From CAG-791 sp045546175 (GTDB taxonomy: Bacteria; Bacillota; Clostridia; Lachnospirales; Lachnospiraceae), in NCBI GenBank assembly GCA_045546175.1, contig JAZQCI010000119.1:1-48222 (forward strand): a DNA stretch of 48,222 nt, in the 5' to 3' direction. The translations under genes and the position numbers were made by a program. The notes under the pieces are model-generated. The model searched no databases and was not told where the DNA came from. It saw only the letters and a program-made list of their open reading frames with translations. Positions 22,668 to 30,258 of the stretch are shown here, in pieces (the first letter of the stretch is position 1; each line of letters opens with the position of its first letter).

Positions 22668-24713
22668 TTAATGGTCCGAGCCGTACCCCTGCTCGTTCTT
22701 TCTGATCATCTCTTCCCGGAACTCCTCGTAGGGATCCCCGTAGAGACGGATGTCCTCTTCCATCTCCTCCTGCCTGCGCCGCCGCTCCTCGGCAGTCCTT
22801 CTGCGCACGGGGCGCGGTCCGCTGTAGGAGCCGCCGCCGTCCATGCCGATGGGTCCCTCCGGCTCCTGCTCTTCTTCCGGCAGCTCCATGGCGCCCTTAA
22901 ACTGCGTCTCGTAGAGCTCCGTGTAGACGCCGCCCGCCTTGACCAGGTCCTTGTGCTTGCCGCGCTCCGCGATCATGCCGTCCTTGATCACCAGGATTTC
23001 ATCCGCCGCCAGAATAGTGGACAGCCTGTGCGCGATCAGAATACTGGTCCTGGAAGAGACCAGCGGGTCGATCGCGTCCTGGATCTTGCGCTCGGAGATG
23101 GAATCCAGCGCCGAAGTCGCCTCGTCGAAGATGAGCAGCGCCGGGTCGCGCAGCAGCACGCGCGCGATGGACAGCCTCTGCTTCTCGCCGCCCGAGAGCT
23201 TGAGTCCCCGGTTTCCGACCATGGTGTCCAGCCCATCCGGCTGCCGGGAGATGAAGTCGTAGATATTGGCCCTCTCGCAGGCGTCGATCAGCTCCTCCTC
23301 GGAGGCCTCGGGCTTTACGTAGAGCAGATTGTCGCGGATGGTGCCGTTGAACAGGTAAGTGTCCTGGGTCACAACGCCGATATTGCCGCGCAGGAACTTC
23401 AGGTCCAGCTTCTTGACATCAATCCCGTCGAAGTCCACTTCGCCGCTCACAGCGTCGTACAGGCGCGGGATCAGGTTCACCAGCGTGCTCTTGCCCGAGC
23501 CCGAAGGCCCGACGATTGCGATGCTGTGCCCGGTCTCCAGCTTGAAGCTGACGTCCTTCAGGATCTGTCTGGAGGGCTCATAGTGGAAGTTCACATGCTT
23601 GAACTCCACATTTCCCTCCGCGTGGTCCGGCGTGATCGCGTCGGGCGCGTTCTTGATCTCCACAGGCATGTCAAAATAGTCAAAGATCCTGGAGAACATA
23701 GCCATGGACCGCATCCAGTCGACCTGGATGTTGAGCAGCGAATTCACAGGGCCGTACATCCTGCCCAGAAGGGCCACGAGCACCGTGATGTCACCGACCG
23801 TGAGATCAGAGTTGTAGCGCAGCATCAGAATGCCGCCCACCAGATACAGCAGCATGGGGCCCACGCTTGTGATCGTGGACAACACGACTCGGAACCAGCG
23901 TCCGGCCATGCTCTCTCTGATATTGAGCTCGATCATCTTGCGGTTGGCATTTTCATAGCGGTTATATTCGTATTCCTCTTTGCAGAAGAGCTTGACCAGC
24001 GTCTGTCCGCTGACGGACATGGTCTCTCCCAGAATGCCGTTGATTTCGTCGTTGCAGGCCTGCGCCTCCCTTGTGAGACTCCAGCGCTTCTGCCCCGCCT
24101 TTCTGGTGGGGATCGTAAAGAGCGGCACAATGATGATGCCCACCGTCGCCAGGATCCAGTTCTTGCGGTACATGGCCACCAGCGCCACGATCAGCGTGAT
24201 CGAATTGGAAAGGATGCTGGTGAACGTGCCGGAAATCACTGTTTTGACCCCGTCGATGTCGCTGGTCATGCGCGTGATGATGTCGCCCTGATTGTTGGAC
24301 GTAAAAAAGCGCTGTGACATGTTCTGCAGATGGCTGTACATCTGGTTTCGCATATCAAACGTGATGTGCTGCGCGATCCAGGTGTTGAGGTAGCTCTCCG
24401 CCACGCCGATCAGGTTGGCGCCGGCGGTCACCGCCAGAGACAGCACGATATAGAAGATCAGCTTTTCGAAATTCCTGCCGATCAGGCCTTCGTCGATGAT
24501 CTTACCGGTGAGAATCGAAGGCATCAGCGACATGATCGAGGAGAAGACGATGCACAGAAGCGTCAGCGCGAACTGCTTCCAGTAGGGCGCCAGATAGGAA
24601 AAGACGCGCTTTAAGAGCGCCGGCGTCACCTGCGGGAGATTTTGCTTTTCTTCCTCGGACATAAAGTTTCTGCTTCCGGGGCCGAACCCCATTCCATGAC
24701 CTCCAGGGGGCAT
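22668..24713 (-). CDS. ABC exporter, fused permease and ATPase (multidrug/lipid type)
   Basis: A 681-residue half-transporter: an ABC_membrane domain of six helices (about 35-340), then an ATPase with Walker A GPSGSGKST, Q-loop VVTQDTYLFNGTIRDNL, signature LSGGEKQR, Walker B LLIFDEATSALD and H-loop IAHRLS. The N-terminus is Gly/Pro-rich (PPGGHGMGFGPG), and the C-terminus has an added charged tail rich in Arg and Glu (RRRTAEERRRRQEE). Such Gly-rich starts are common in one member of heterodimeric exporter pairs, yet no second ABC gene is adjacent, so it may act as a homodimer. The start at 24713 has AAAGAGGTG. Confidence 0.93.
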   Translation of the reverse strand: MPPGGHGMGFGPGSRNFMSEEEKQNLPQVTPALLKRVFSYLAPYWKQFALTLLCIVFSSIMSLMPSILTGKIIDEGLIGRNFEKLIFYIVLSLAVTAGANLIGVAESYLNTWIAQHITFDMRNQMYSHLQNMSQRFFTSNNQGDIITRMTSDIDGVKTVISGTFTSILSNSITLIVALVAMYRKNWILATVGIIIVPLFTIPTRKAGQKRWSLTREAQACNDEINGILGETMSVSGQTLVKLFCKEEYEYNRYENANRKMIELNIRESMAGRWFRVVLSTITSVGPMLLYLVGGILMLRYNSDLTVGDITVLVALLGRMYGPVNSLLNIQVDWMRSMAMFSRIFDYFDMPVEIKNAPDAITPDHAEGNVEFKHVNFHYEPSRQILKDVSFKLETGHSIAIVGPSGSGKSTLVNLIPRLYDAVSGEVDFDGIDVKKLDLKFLRGNIGVVTQDTYLFNGTIRDNLLYVKPEASEEELIDACERANIYDFISRQPDGLDTMVGNRGLKLSGGEKQRLSIARVLLRDPALLIFDEATSALDSISERKIQDAIDPLVSSRTSILIAHRLSTILAADEILVIKDGMIAERGKHKDLVKAGGVYTELYETQFKGAMELPEEEQEPEGPIGMDGGGSYSGPRPVRRRTAEERRRRQEEMEEDIRLYGDPYEEFREEMIRKNEQGYGSDH

Positions 24714-24734
24714 AAGACACCTCTTTCTGTTTCA

Positions 24735-24799
24735 GGCTCGCCGGGCGAACCGCTCATAATTATCCGTTACGGCTCGCCGCGCGAGCCGCGCCGCGTGCG
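24735..24799. repeat. Dispersed palindromic element with GC-rich flank
   Basis: GGCTCGC-CGC-GCGAGCC (24771-24787) followed by GCGCCGCGTGCG, preceded by a degraded copy (GGCTCGCCGGGCGAACC near 24735). The same palindrome plus CGCGCCGCGTGCG recurs at 38811-38990, showing that a longer unit than the palindrome is mobile or duplicated. Confidence 0.6.
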
Positions 24800-24804
24800 T
24801 ATCT

Positions 24805-25341
24805 TCAGTATTTATTGATGTGGATCTTTCCGTAAGGCAGTGCGTCCAGCGGCGTCGACGGCCACTCCTGCTCGGGCATTCCCAGGGACAGAATCGCCTC
24901 CAGCCTGCACTCTGCAGGATACTGCAAAATAGTGCGGGCATATTCCTCCGCCGTCTCACCGTCCATGGCCATTCTCTCGCGGCCCTGGATCCAGCAGCTG
25001 GCTACGCCCAACGCGCTCGCCATCAAGTGCATATTTTCCATGACGCAGCAGCAGTCCTCGGTCCAGACGTCGGACTTCTCCTCATCTCCCACCACTGCAA
25101 TGGCCAGGTCCGCTCCCGCCAGCATTCTGGCGGCTCCGCCCATCCGGCTGCTCGACAGGTCGATCAGCTTCTGTTTGTCCCTGACGACGATCAGCTCCCA
25201 GGGGCGGATGGCCCGGCCGGACGGCGCCAGCATGCCCGCCTGCAGGATCAGGTTCAGTTTCTCCATGGGCACCGGCTCGCCGGAATAGCTGCGGACGCTC
25301 CTTCTTCTCTGCATGATTTCCAGTAATTCTTCACCGCTCAT
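24805..25341 (-). CDS. Nitroreductase-family flavoprotein
   Basis: A 178-residue FMN-dependent oxidoreductase. The start motif MQRRRSVRSYSGEPVP and LQAGMLAPSGRAIRPWELIVVRD give the FMN phosphate and ring contacts, and SALGVASCWIQG is the family's later conserved helix. ATG 25341 follows AGGAGGTG; the upstream in-frame start lacks a ribosome site. The protein is short, with the core domain only. It probably uses NAD(P)H to reduce nitro, quinone or similar compounds. It is the first gene of a co-directional run with two exporters, and its promoter region abuts a MITE terminal repeat. Confidence 0.9.
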   Translation of the reverse strand: MSGEELLEIMQRRRSVRSYSGEPVPMEKLNLILQAGMLAPSGRAIRPWELIVVRDKQKLIDLSSSRMGGAARMLAGADLAIAVVGDEEKSDVWTEDCCCVMENMHLMASALGVASCWIQGRERMAMDGETAEEYARTILQYPAECRLEAILSLGMPEQEWPSTPLDALPYGKIHINKY

Positions 25342-25411
25342 ACTATTTTGACACCTCCTGATTATTCGTATCAACGGAAACTTTCGTCTCCGCTACTATT
25401 GTACCAGATAA

Positions 25412-25639
25412 GGGGCTGTCGCACTAAGCGGGAAGTTGATAATCCTACGCTTGTGCATCATGTTCCTTCTAATCTGCATTGAATTCGCAGGGATTCACAC
25501 AGATCCTTCCCTCGCTCCGGAGCGCAGGAAGGATCAACCAGAAACTCCGCGAATTCAACACCTTTTCCCCGGGCCCATCCATCCCTGTCCATAAAAAAGG
25601 GCCGCCGCCCTAAGAATAATTCTTAGTGCGACAGCGCCC
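25412..25639. mobile_element. MITE-like element with terminal inverted repeats and 4-bp target duplication
   Basis: Ends GGGGCTGTCGCACTAAG (25412-25428) and CTTAGTGCGACAGCGCCC (25622-25639) are inverted copies with one indel. ATAA flanks both sides (25408-25411 and 25640-25643). The 228-base interior has no transposase but holds nested inverted repeats: TTGAATTCGC/GCGAATTCAA, GATCCTTCC/GGAAGGATC and a central CGCTCCGGAGCG. The terminal sequence resembles those of IS1182-type elements as I remember them; a non-autonomous derivative is the likely nature. Confidence 0.8.
25591..25611 (-). terminator. Terminator of the alanine/glycine symporter gene, inside the MITE
   Basis: On the minus strand AGGGC-GGCG-GCCCT is followed by TTTTTTAT. 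It lies 60 bases past the symporter stop and within the MITE, so the element supplies the gene's terminator. Confidence 0.7.
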
Positions 25640-25672
25640 ATAAAAAGATTTCAATATGTTCCCGCTGTATAC

Positions 25673-27064
25673 TTACAGTACACCCTTGTTGGCGTTCTTG
25701 AGCACGGGGATCTCCGTATCGTCCCTGTCGTTGATGTGCGAACCGCTGTACTTCCTGGTCTCCGCCGCGATCACATTGCTCAGGAGCAGTACCGCAATGA
25801 TGTTGGGAATGGCCATAAGGCCGTTGAGCAGGTCCGCCAGATCCCAGATCAGGTTCAGCTCCACCAGGGAACCGACGAAAATACCGATTACCCAGAGGAT
25901 CTTGTAGAGCATGATGACCTTCTCGCCGAACAGGTAGACGGCGCATCTCTCGCCGTAGTAGTACCAGCCCAGGATGGTCGAGAAAGCAAATGTGATCAGG
26001 CCTACCACCAGGATCGGCACTCCGATGTAAGGGATCATGCCAAAAGCCAGACTGGTCAGCTCACTTCCGTTTCCGGAGAGGCCGTCGATGCTGGGGTGCT
26101 TGATGATACTGGAGACCAGGACAAGGCCGGTCATAAGGCAGATGACGACCGTATCCCAGAAAGTACCGGTCATGGAGACCAGAGCCTGTCTCTTGGGATT
26201 GCGGGTCTGTGCCGCGGAGGCGACCAGAGGAGCGGAACCCATACCGGACTCATTGGAGAAGAGTCCGCGCGCGAAGCCGTAACGGCAGGCGCTCGCGATG
26301 GTGCTTCCCACGAAACCGCCGCCGACTGCCTTAGTCGTGAAGGCGGAAGAGATGATGACGCCGATGGCCTGTCCCAGGACGTCCGCGTTCATGACCAGGA
26401 TGACCAGACATCCCAGTACATAGAAAGCTGCCATAAAAGGAACCAGCCTCTCGGACACTTTGGTGATGGACTGAATGCCGCCGATGATGACCAGCGCCAC
26501 GATCGCGCTCAGGATCACTGCTACGATGATAGGGCTGACGCTGAAATTTGTTGTTATATTTGCCACGACGGCGTTTGCCTGCACGGTGCATCCGATACCG
26601 AAGGCGCACAGCGCCGCGAGAGAGGAGAACAGAATGCCCGCCCACTTGGCATTCAGGCCGCGGTCCAGCGCGTACATGGCGCCGCCGATCATGGTGCCGT
26701 TCTCACTCTTTACTCTGTACTTTACGCCGATGAGGGTCTCCGCATATTTGGTCGCGATGCCGAAGATACCGGTCATCCACATCCAGAAGACCGATCCCGG
26801 TCCGCCCATGGCGATCGCCGTGCCGACGCCGATAATATTGCCGGTTCCGATCGTAGAAGAAAGTGCCGTCGTCAGTGCGCCGAACTGAGAAACATCGCCC
26901 TCCGAGTCCTCGTCAGCTGTGACAGACATCTTGATCGCCTTGAAAATGTCCTTCTGGATGAACCCGGTCCGGATCGTCATAAAGATATGCGTGCCGAACA
27001 GCAGAATGATCAATGGCCATCCCCACAGGAAACTGTCAATGGTGCTAATGAGTTGTGCAAACAT
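25673..27064 (-). CDS. Alanine/glycine:cation symporter (AGCS family)
   Basis: A 463-residue sodium-coupled amino acid importer with about ten hydrophobic segments. Family signatures: SSTIGTGNIIGVGTAIAMGG, GSVFWMWMTGIFGIATKYAE, and SNESGMGSAPLVASAAQTRNP. ATG 27064 is preceded by GAAGGGGAAAAG; longer in-frame starts lack a ribosome site. Single gene. Alanine, glycine or a related small amino acid is the likely cargo by family; sequence alone cannot separate these. Upstream, about 27160-27185, is AT-rich and probably holds the promoter, but no clean box pair is seen. Confidence 0.93.
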   Translation of the reverse strand: MFAQLISTIDSFLWGWPLIILLFGTHIFMTIRTGFIQKDIFKAIKMSVTADEDSEGDVSQFGALTTALSSTIGTGNIIGVGTAIAMGGPGSVFWMWMTGIFGIATKYAETLIGVKYRVKSENGTMIGGAMYALDRGLNAKWAGILFSSLAALCAFGIGCTVQANAVVANITTNFSVSPIIVAVILSAIVALVIIGGIQSITKVSERLVPFMAAFYVLGCLVILVMNADVLGQAIGVIISSAFTTKAVGGGFVGSTIASACRYGFARGLFSNESGMGSAPLVASAAQTRNPKRQALVSMTGTFWDTVVICLMTGLVLVSSIIKHPSIDGLSGNGSELTSLAFGMIPYIGVPILVVGLITFAFSTILGWYYYGERCAVYLFGEKVIMLYKILWVIGIFVGSLVELNLIWDLADLLNGLMAIPNIIAVLLLSNVIAAETRKYSGSHINDRDDTEIPVLKNANKGVL

Positions 27065-27202
27065 CTTTTCCCCTTCCTTCGCCGAGTCGGCGCTTCTTTC
27101 GCTTTCCCAGATCCCCCGAAACGAAAAGCGCAAATATACGCCGTCACTTCAGCGTGCTAAATATAATTCGAATACAACTTTACCACATCATAGGGCGAAA
27201 GT

Positions 27203-27247
27203 AAAATAAAAAAAGACTGTGAAGAATGTACGGCACTCTTCACAGCC
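27203..27247 (-). terminator. Terminator of the 13-residue-repeat protein gene
   Basis: Minus strand: GGCTGTGAAGA, 11-base loop, TCTTCACAGTC, then TTTTTTTATTTT. A strong stem of about 10 pairs ending 40 bases after the stop at 27288. Confidence 0.9.
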
Positions 27248-27287
27248 TCCGATTCGGTCCGATTCGATTACGTATTTTTCTTACCGA

Positions 27288-27728
27288 TTACTTCTTGGTC
27301 CTCTTCTGCAGCTCCTTGACAACTTTCGCAAGAGCGCGAAGCGCGTCATATGTCTCGTCTTCCGTCGCTTCATCGTTGACCAGGGTCGCATAAATCTTTA
27401 CAAGCTTCAGCTGAGACTTGCTCTTGATCGTCTCGCCCATGCTCAGAAGCTTAATATTGCCGTCACCGTTCTCGTCGACATAAGCGGTATCCGGGAAACT
27501 GTTGTCGTTTGTATCGTCCAGGTACAGATTGAATTTGCCGTCTCCCGTCAGGTCGAGAGCGAGCAGATCCGGCGAGCCGTTTCCTGTTGTGTCAACAAGA
27601 GCCGCATCCGCTATTTTGTCGCCGTTCAGGTCGATGAGAATGCGGTCATCCTCGATCGCAAGAACACTGATCTTCGCCGCGTTGATCGCGCTTGTAAATT
27701 TTTTCTTTGTCTGCTTTAAAGTTGCCAT
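27288..27728 (-). CDS. Small protein with five 13-residue calcium-loop-like repeats
   Basis: A 146-residue protein without signal peptide or membrane helix. Residues 33-93 hold five units that begin exactly 13 residues apart (Asp33, 46, 59, 72, 85), each of the form D-x-x-G/D-[DN]-x-x-x-[DNK]: DLNGDKIAD, DTTGNGSPD, DLTGDGKFN, DTNDNSFPD, DENGDGNIK. This matches thrombospondin-type-3 or EF-hand-loop-like calcium sites. A basic N-terminus (KQTKKKFTSAINAAK) and a C-terminal Lys-rich helix frame them. GGAGGGGG precedes ATG 27728. It is a single gene with its own promoter, operator-like dyad and terminator, so it is a genuine independent gene. Such repeats are usually extracellular; with no export signal seen, the site of action is open. 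Confidence 0.85.
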   Translation of the reverse strand: MATLKQTKKKFTSAINAAKISVLAIEDDRILIDLNGDKIADAALVDTTGNGSPDLLALDLTGDGKFNLYLDDTNDNSFPDTAYVDENGDGNIKLLSMGETIKSKSQLKLVKIYATLVNDEATEDETYDALRALAKVVKELQKRTKK

Positions 27729-27790
27729 GTTGAGCCCCCTCCGATTATTGTCGTTCTTTCATTATGCAGCTGCTTAGCCGCTTATCCTGG

Positions 27791-27840
27791 GATTTGAACA
27801 GTATATATATTTAGTATATTCCAAATCGAGTTCAAATCAA
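27791..27840 (-). promoter_or_regulatory. Promoter with overlapping inverted repeat upstream of the repeat-protein gene
   Basis: Minus strand -35 TTGATT (27840-27835), 16-base spacer, -10 TATACT (27818-27813). Perfect arms GATTTGAAC (27791-27799) and GTTCAAATC (27830-27838) flank the core promoter, the distal arm overlapping the -35. This layout suggests an operator for an unknown repressor. Confidence 0.65.
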
Positions 27841-27881
27841 GCGTTCACCACACCGTAACGCGTGCAAAAATGAAACAAACA

Positions 27882-29372
27882 TCACATTTCCTTCAATGTG
27901 TATTTTGTCACGTTAATTTTTGCGGCGCCGCTGCAGACAAAGGAGATTCCGTCTGCCGCCGCATCCGTATAGATGGTGGCCGTGAGCACCTTCTCCCCGT
28001 CGTTCACAAAGATCTCGGCGCTGAATCTGTCCAGGATCAGCCGCAGCTTTAACCTGCCGCTGTCGTGGCTGACTTCCGCCCGTCTCTGGTGAATGATCGC
28101 CCTGCGAGAGCCCGAGAATTTCCGGTCTATTTTGACCGTGGATTCATAGGGGCGGAAACTCACGCCCGTATGGAATGTCTCATTTTGCGCAAAGCGCATG
28201 GCAAACTTCCTGTAGATCTCTTTGCCCTCCACGGGCTCCACTTCCAGCTCCAGGTCGATGAGACGGCCGCTCACATCCGCCAGGGTGACTTCGCCGTCCT
28301 CTACGAGGACGTCTCTGTAGCGGACCGGTTCAGTTCGCAGCGCTTCCAGCTCCCGCACAGGCCTCTGGTAGAGCCGCCCGTTTACTACAGACAGCTCCCT
28401 CGGTATGCTCATCTGCCCGAACCAGGGCGTGGACTTGGTGTGCAGGTTGCAGGTATCCCAGTTCTGCATCCAGCCGATCATGACGCGCCTTCCGTCGGGC
28501 GTCAGGATGGTCTGAGGCGCATAGAAGTCGATCCCGTAGTCGATGGCGTGATCTCTCTCCGGCTTGAAATCGCAGGTCTCCCTGTTATAGCTGCCGATCA
28601 TGCAGAAAGTGCCGTTCCCGTTGTGATACTCCAGTCCGGAAGGCAGCATATCCTGGGCGCTGGCCAAAAGCACGTACTTGCCGCCGAGCTCGAAGAAGCC
28701 CGGACATTCCCACATCTGTCCCAGTTTGTGGTCGTCCTTGATCAGAGGCTTCACAAAGGACCAGTGGACGCCGTCCTCGCTCCTGTAGAGCAGGATCTGG
28801 CCGCCGTGGTGGACATCCTGGTTGGCCAGGACCGCGCGAAATGTGCCGTCCTCCTCCGTCCAGACCATGGGATCCCTAAAGGCGTAGGGATTTCCTCCCT
28901 CCGGGAGGTCCTTGCCCGTGATCACCGGATTTCTGGCGTACTTTACGTAGTTGTCGCCGTCGCCGAACGCCAGGTTCTGCGTCTGCACTTCCTGCTCTAC
29001 CCCGTCTTCATCGATGATCAGGGTCCGTCCGGTGTACATGAGCATCTGTCTGCCGTCCTCGAGCGTAATCGCGCTTCCGGAGTAGCAGCCGTCCCGGTCG
29101 TAAGGCCGGTCAGGCGCCATGGCTGCCGGCAGGTAGCTCCAGTGGATCAGGTCCTCGCTCACCGCGTGTCCCCAGTGCATCGGTCCCCAGTGGGAGTCGT
29201 ATGGATGGTACTGATAAAACATGTGATACTGCCCGTCGTAACAGGAGAATCCGTTCGGGTCGTTCATCCAGCCCACTCTGGCGCTTAAATGGAAGGCCGG
29301 GCGGTCTTCGGCCTTGATCAATTTCTCTTTTTCTTCTTCGTATCTTCTGGCGTCTCTTAAAACCTGACTCAT
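27882..29372 (-). CDS. GH32 beta-fructosidase (sucrose-6-phosphate hydrolase type)
   Basis: A 496-residue glycoside hydrolase family 32 enzyme that releases fructose from sucrose(-6-phosphate) or fructans. Catalytic motifs: WMNDPNG (residues 35-41, nucleophile Asp38), FRDPMVW (transition-state Asp) and MWECPGFF (acid/base Glu). A five-blade propeller is followed by the C-terminal beta-sandwich module (EIFVNDGEKVLTATIY). There is no signal peptide, so it is intracellular. The start has GGAAGGATAG. It is the last gene of an operon with a HAD phosphatase and a second GH32; a leader hairpin precedes it. No PTS or ABC sugar transporter is linked. Confidence 0.93.
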   Translation of the reverse strand: MSQVLRDARRYEEEKEKLIKAEDRPAFHLSARVGWMNDPNGFSCYDGQYHMFYQYHPYDSHWGPMHWGHAVSEDLIHWSYLPAAMAPDRPYDRDGCYSGSAITLEDGRQMLMYTGRTLIIDEDGVEQEVQTQNLAFGDGDNYVKYARNPVITGKDLPEGGNPYAFRDPMVWTEEDGTFRAVLANQDVHHGGQILLYRSEDGVHWSFVKPLIKDDHKLGQMWECPGFFELGGKYVLLASAQDMLPSGLEYHNGNGTFCMIGSYNRETCDFKPERDHAIDYGIDFYAPQTILTPDGRRVMIGWMQNWDTCNLHTKSTPWFGQMSIPRELSVVNGRLYQRPVRELEALRTEPVRYRDVLVEDGEVTLADVSGRLIDLELEVEPVEGKEIYRKFAMRFAQNETFHTGVSFRPYESTVKIDRKFSGSRRAIIHQRRAEVSHDSGRLKLRLILDRFSAEIFVNDGEKVLTATIYTDAAADGISFVCSGAAKINVTKYTLKEM

Positions 29373-29391
29373 TTTCTATCCTTCCCGGTCA

Positions 29392-29427
29392 GAATAAAGG
29401 AGCATGAAGCCATTCGCCCCATGCTCC
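29392..29427 (-). terminator. Terminator-like hairpin in front of the downstream GH32 gene
   Basis: GGAGCATG (29399-29406) pairs with CATGCTCC (29420-29427); on the minus strand TTTATT follows. It lies between the HAD gene and the GH32 gene of the same operon, so it would act as an attenuator or processing site instead of a full stop. Confidence 0.5.
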
Positions 29428-29452
29428 TGCTTCTTATTATCTCATATGCAGT

Positions 29453-30229
29453 TCAAATCTCGTCCTTCATGCTGTCTTCCAGCGCGTCCACGATCGTCTC
29501 CACCACCTTCGTCGCCTTCTTCTGCACGCTCTCCGGCGCGTAAGGGAAGGTATAGGAGACGTCGGAGGCCTCAAGGAGCGGCAGGTCGTTGACGGAATCG
29601 CCGATTCCGTACAGCTTGATCTCTCCGTAAGTCTCTCTCATGTACTCGCGCAGGAACTCAACACCCTTGCCCTTGGAGCATCCCTTGGGCGCGATGTCGA
29701 TCTCGATGACGTTCTGGAACGCGTTTACGCTCTCGCCCCAGATCTCGTTGATCTCCGCGGCCATTCTCTCCGCCTCGTCCAGGCTCTCCGTGTGGATGCT
29801 GACCTGGTGGATCAGCCCCTTGGGGCAGTCCGCGACGCTCTTGACGACATAGTACTTGCCCGGATAATCCATGGGGGCAAATACGCAGATATCGCCTTCG
29901 ACGTCCAGCGTGAACCTGTAATTCTCGATGCCGTACTTGTCAAGGATCTCCTGGGCCACGACCGGATCCACGCCGCGCTTTCTGATCTCCTTCAGGTCCT
30001 TGTCCACGATGTTGGCGCCGCTGCTGGTGATAAAGAAATCCGGCTCCACAAATCCTGTAATGAAGGGGGTCAGGCCGCCCACCTGTCTGCCGGTGCACAG
30101 ACCGAAGAGATGTCCGGCCTTCTGATACTCGCGAATCTTTTCCACGTTCTCGGCTGGGAGCTTGCGGTCGTCCTCCGCCTTGTAGAAATACAGTGTCCCA
30201 TCAAAATCACTTGCAAAAACCTTCTTCAT
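29453..30229 (-). CDS. Cof-type HAD phosphatase
   Basis: A 258-residue HAD-IIB (Cof) phosphatase. Motif I is FASDFDGTLYF with the nucleophile Asp, motif II falls in FITSSGA, and motif III/IV in KGKGVEFLREY and GIGDSVNDLPLLEASD. The start has GAAAGGAGA. It lies between two GH32 genes in a single transcript, which suggests it dephosphorylates a sugar phosphate released by their action, for example a hexose phosphate; that link is inference. Members of this family are often promiscuous. Confidence 0.9.
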   Translation of the reverse strand: MKKVFASDFDGTLYFYKAEDDRKLPAENVEKIREYQKAGHLFGLCTGRQVGGLTPFITGFVEPDFFITSSGANIVDKDLKEIRKRGVDPVVAQEILDKYGIENYRFTLDVEGDICVFAPMDYPGKYYVVKSVADCPKGLIHQVSIHTESLDEAERMAAEINEIWGESVNAFQNVIEIDIAPKGCSKGKGVEFLREYMRETYGEIKLYGIGDSVNDLPLLEASDVSYTFPYAPESVQKKATKVVETIVDALEDSMKDEI

Positions 30230-30258
30230 GATTCTGGTCTCCTTTCAGGTTCCGGGCC

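Noticed and set aside
27065..27200. Glycine riboswitch in front of the alanine/glycine symporter
   Set aside because: No glycine aptamer helices were found in this short AT-rich stretch.
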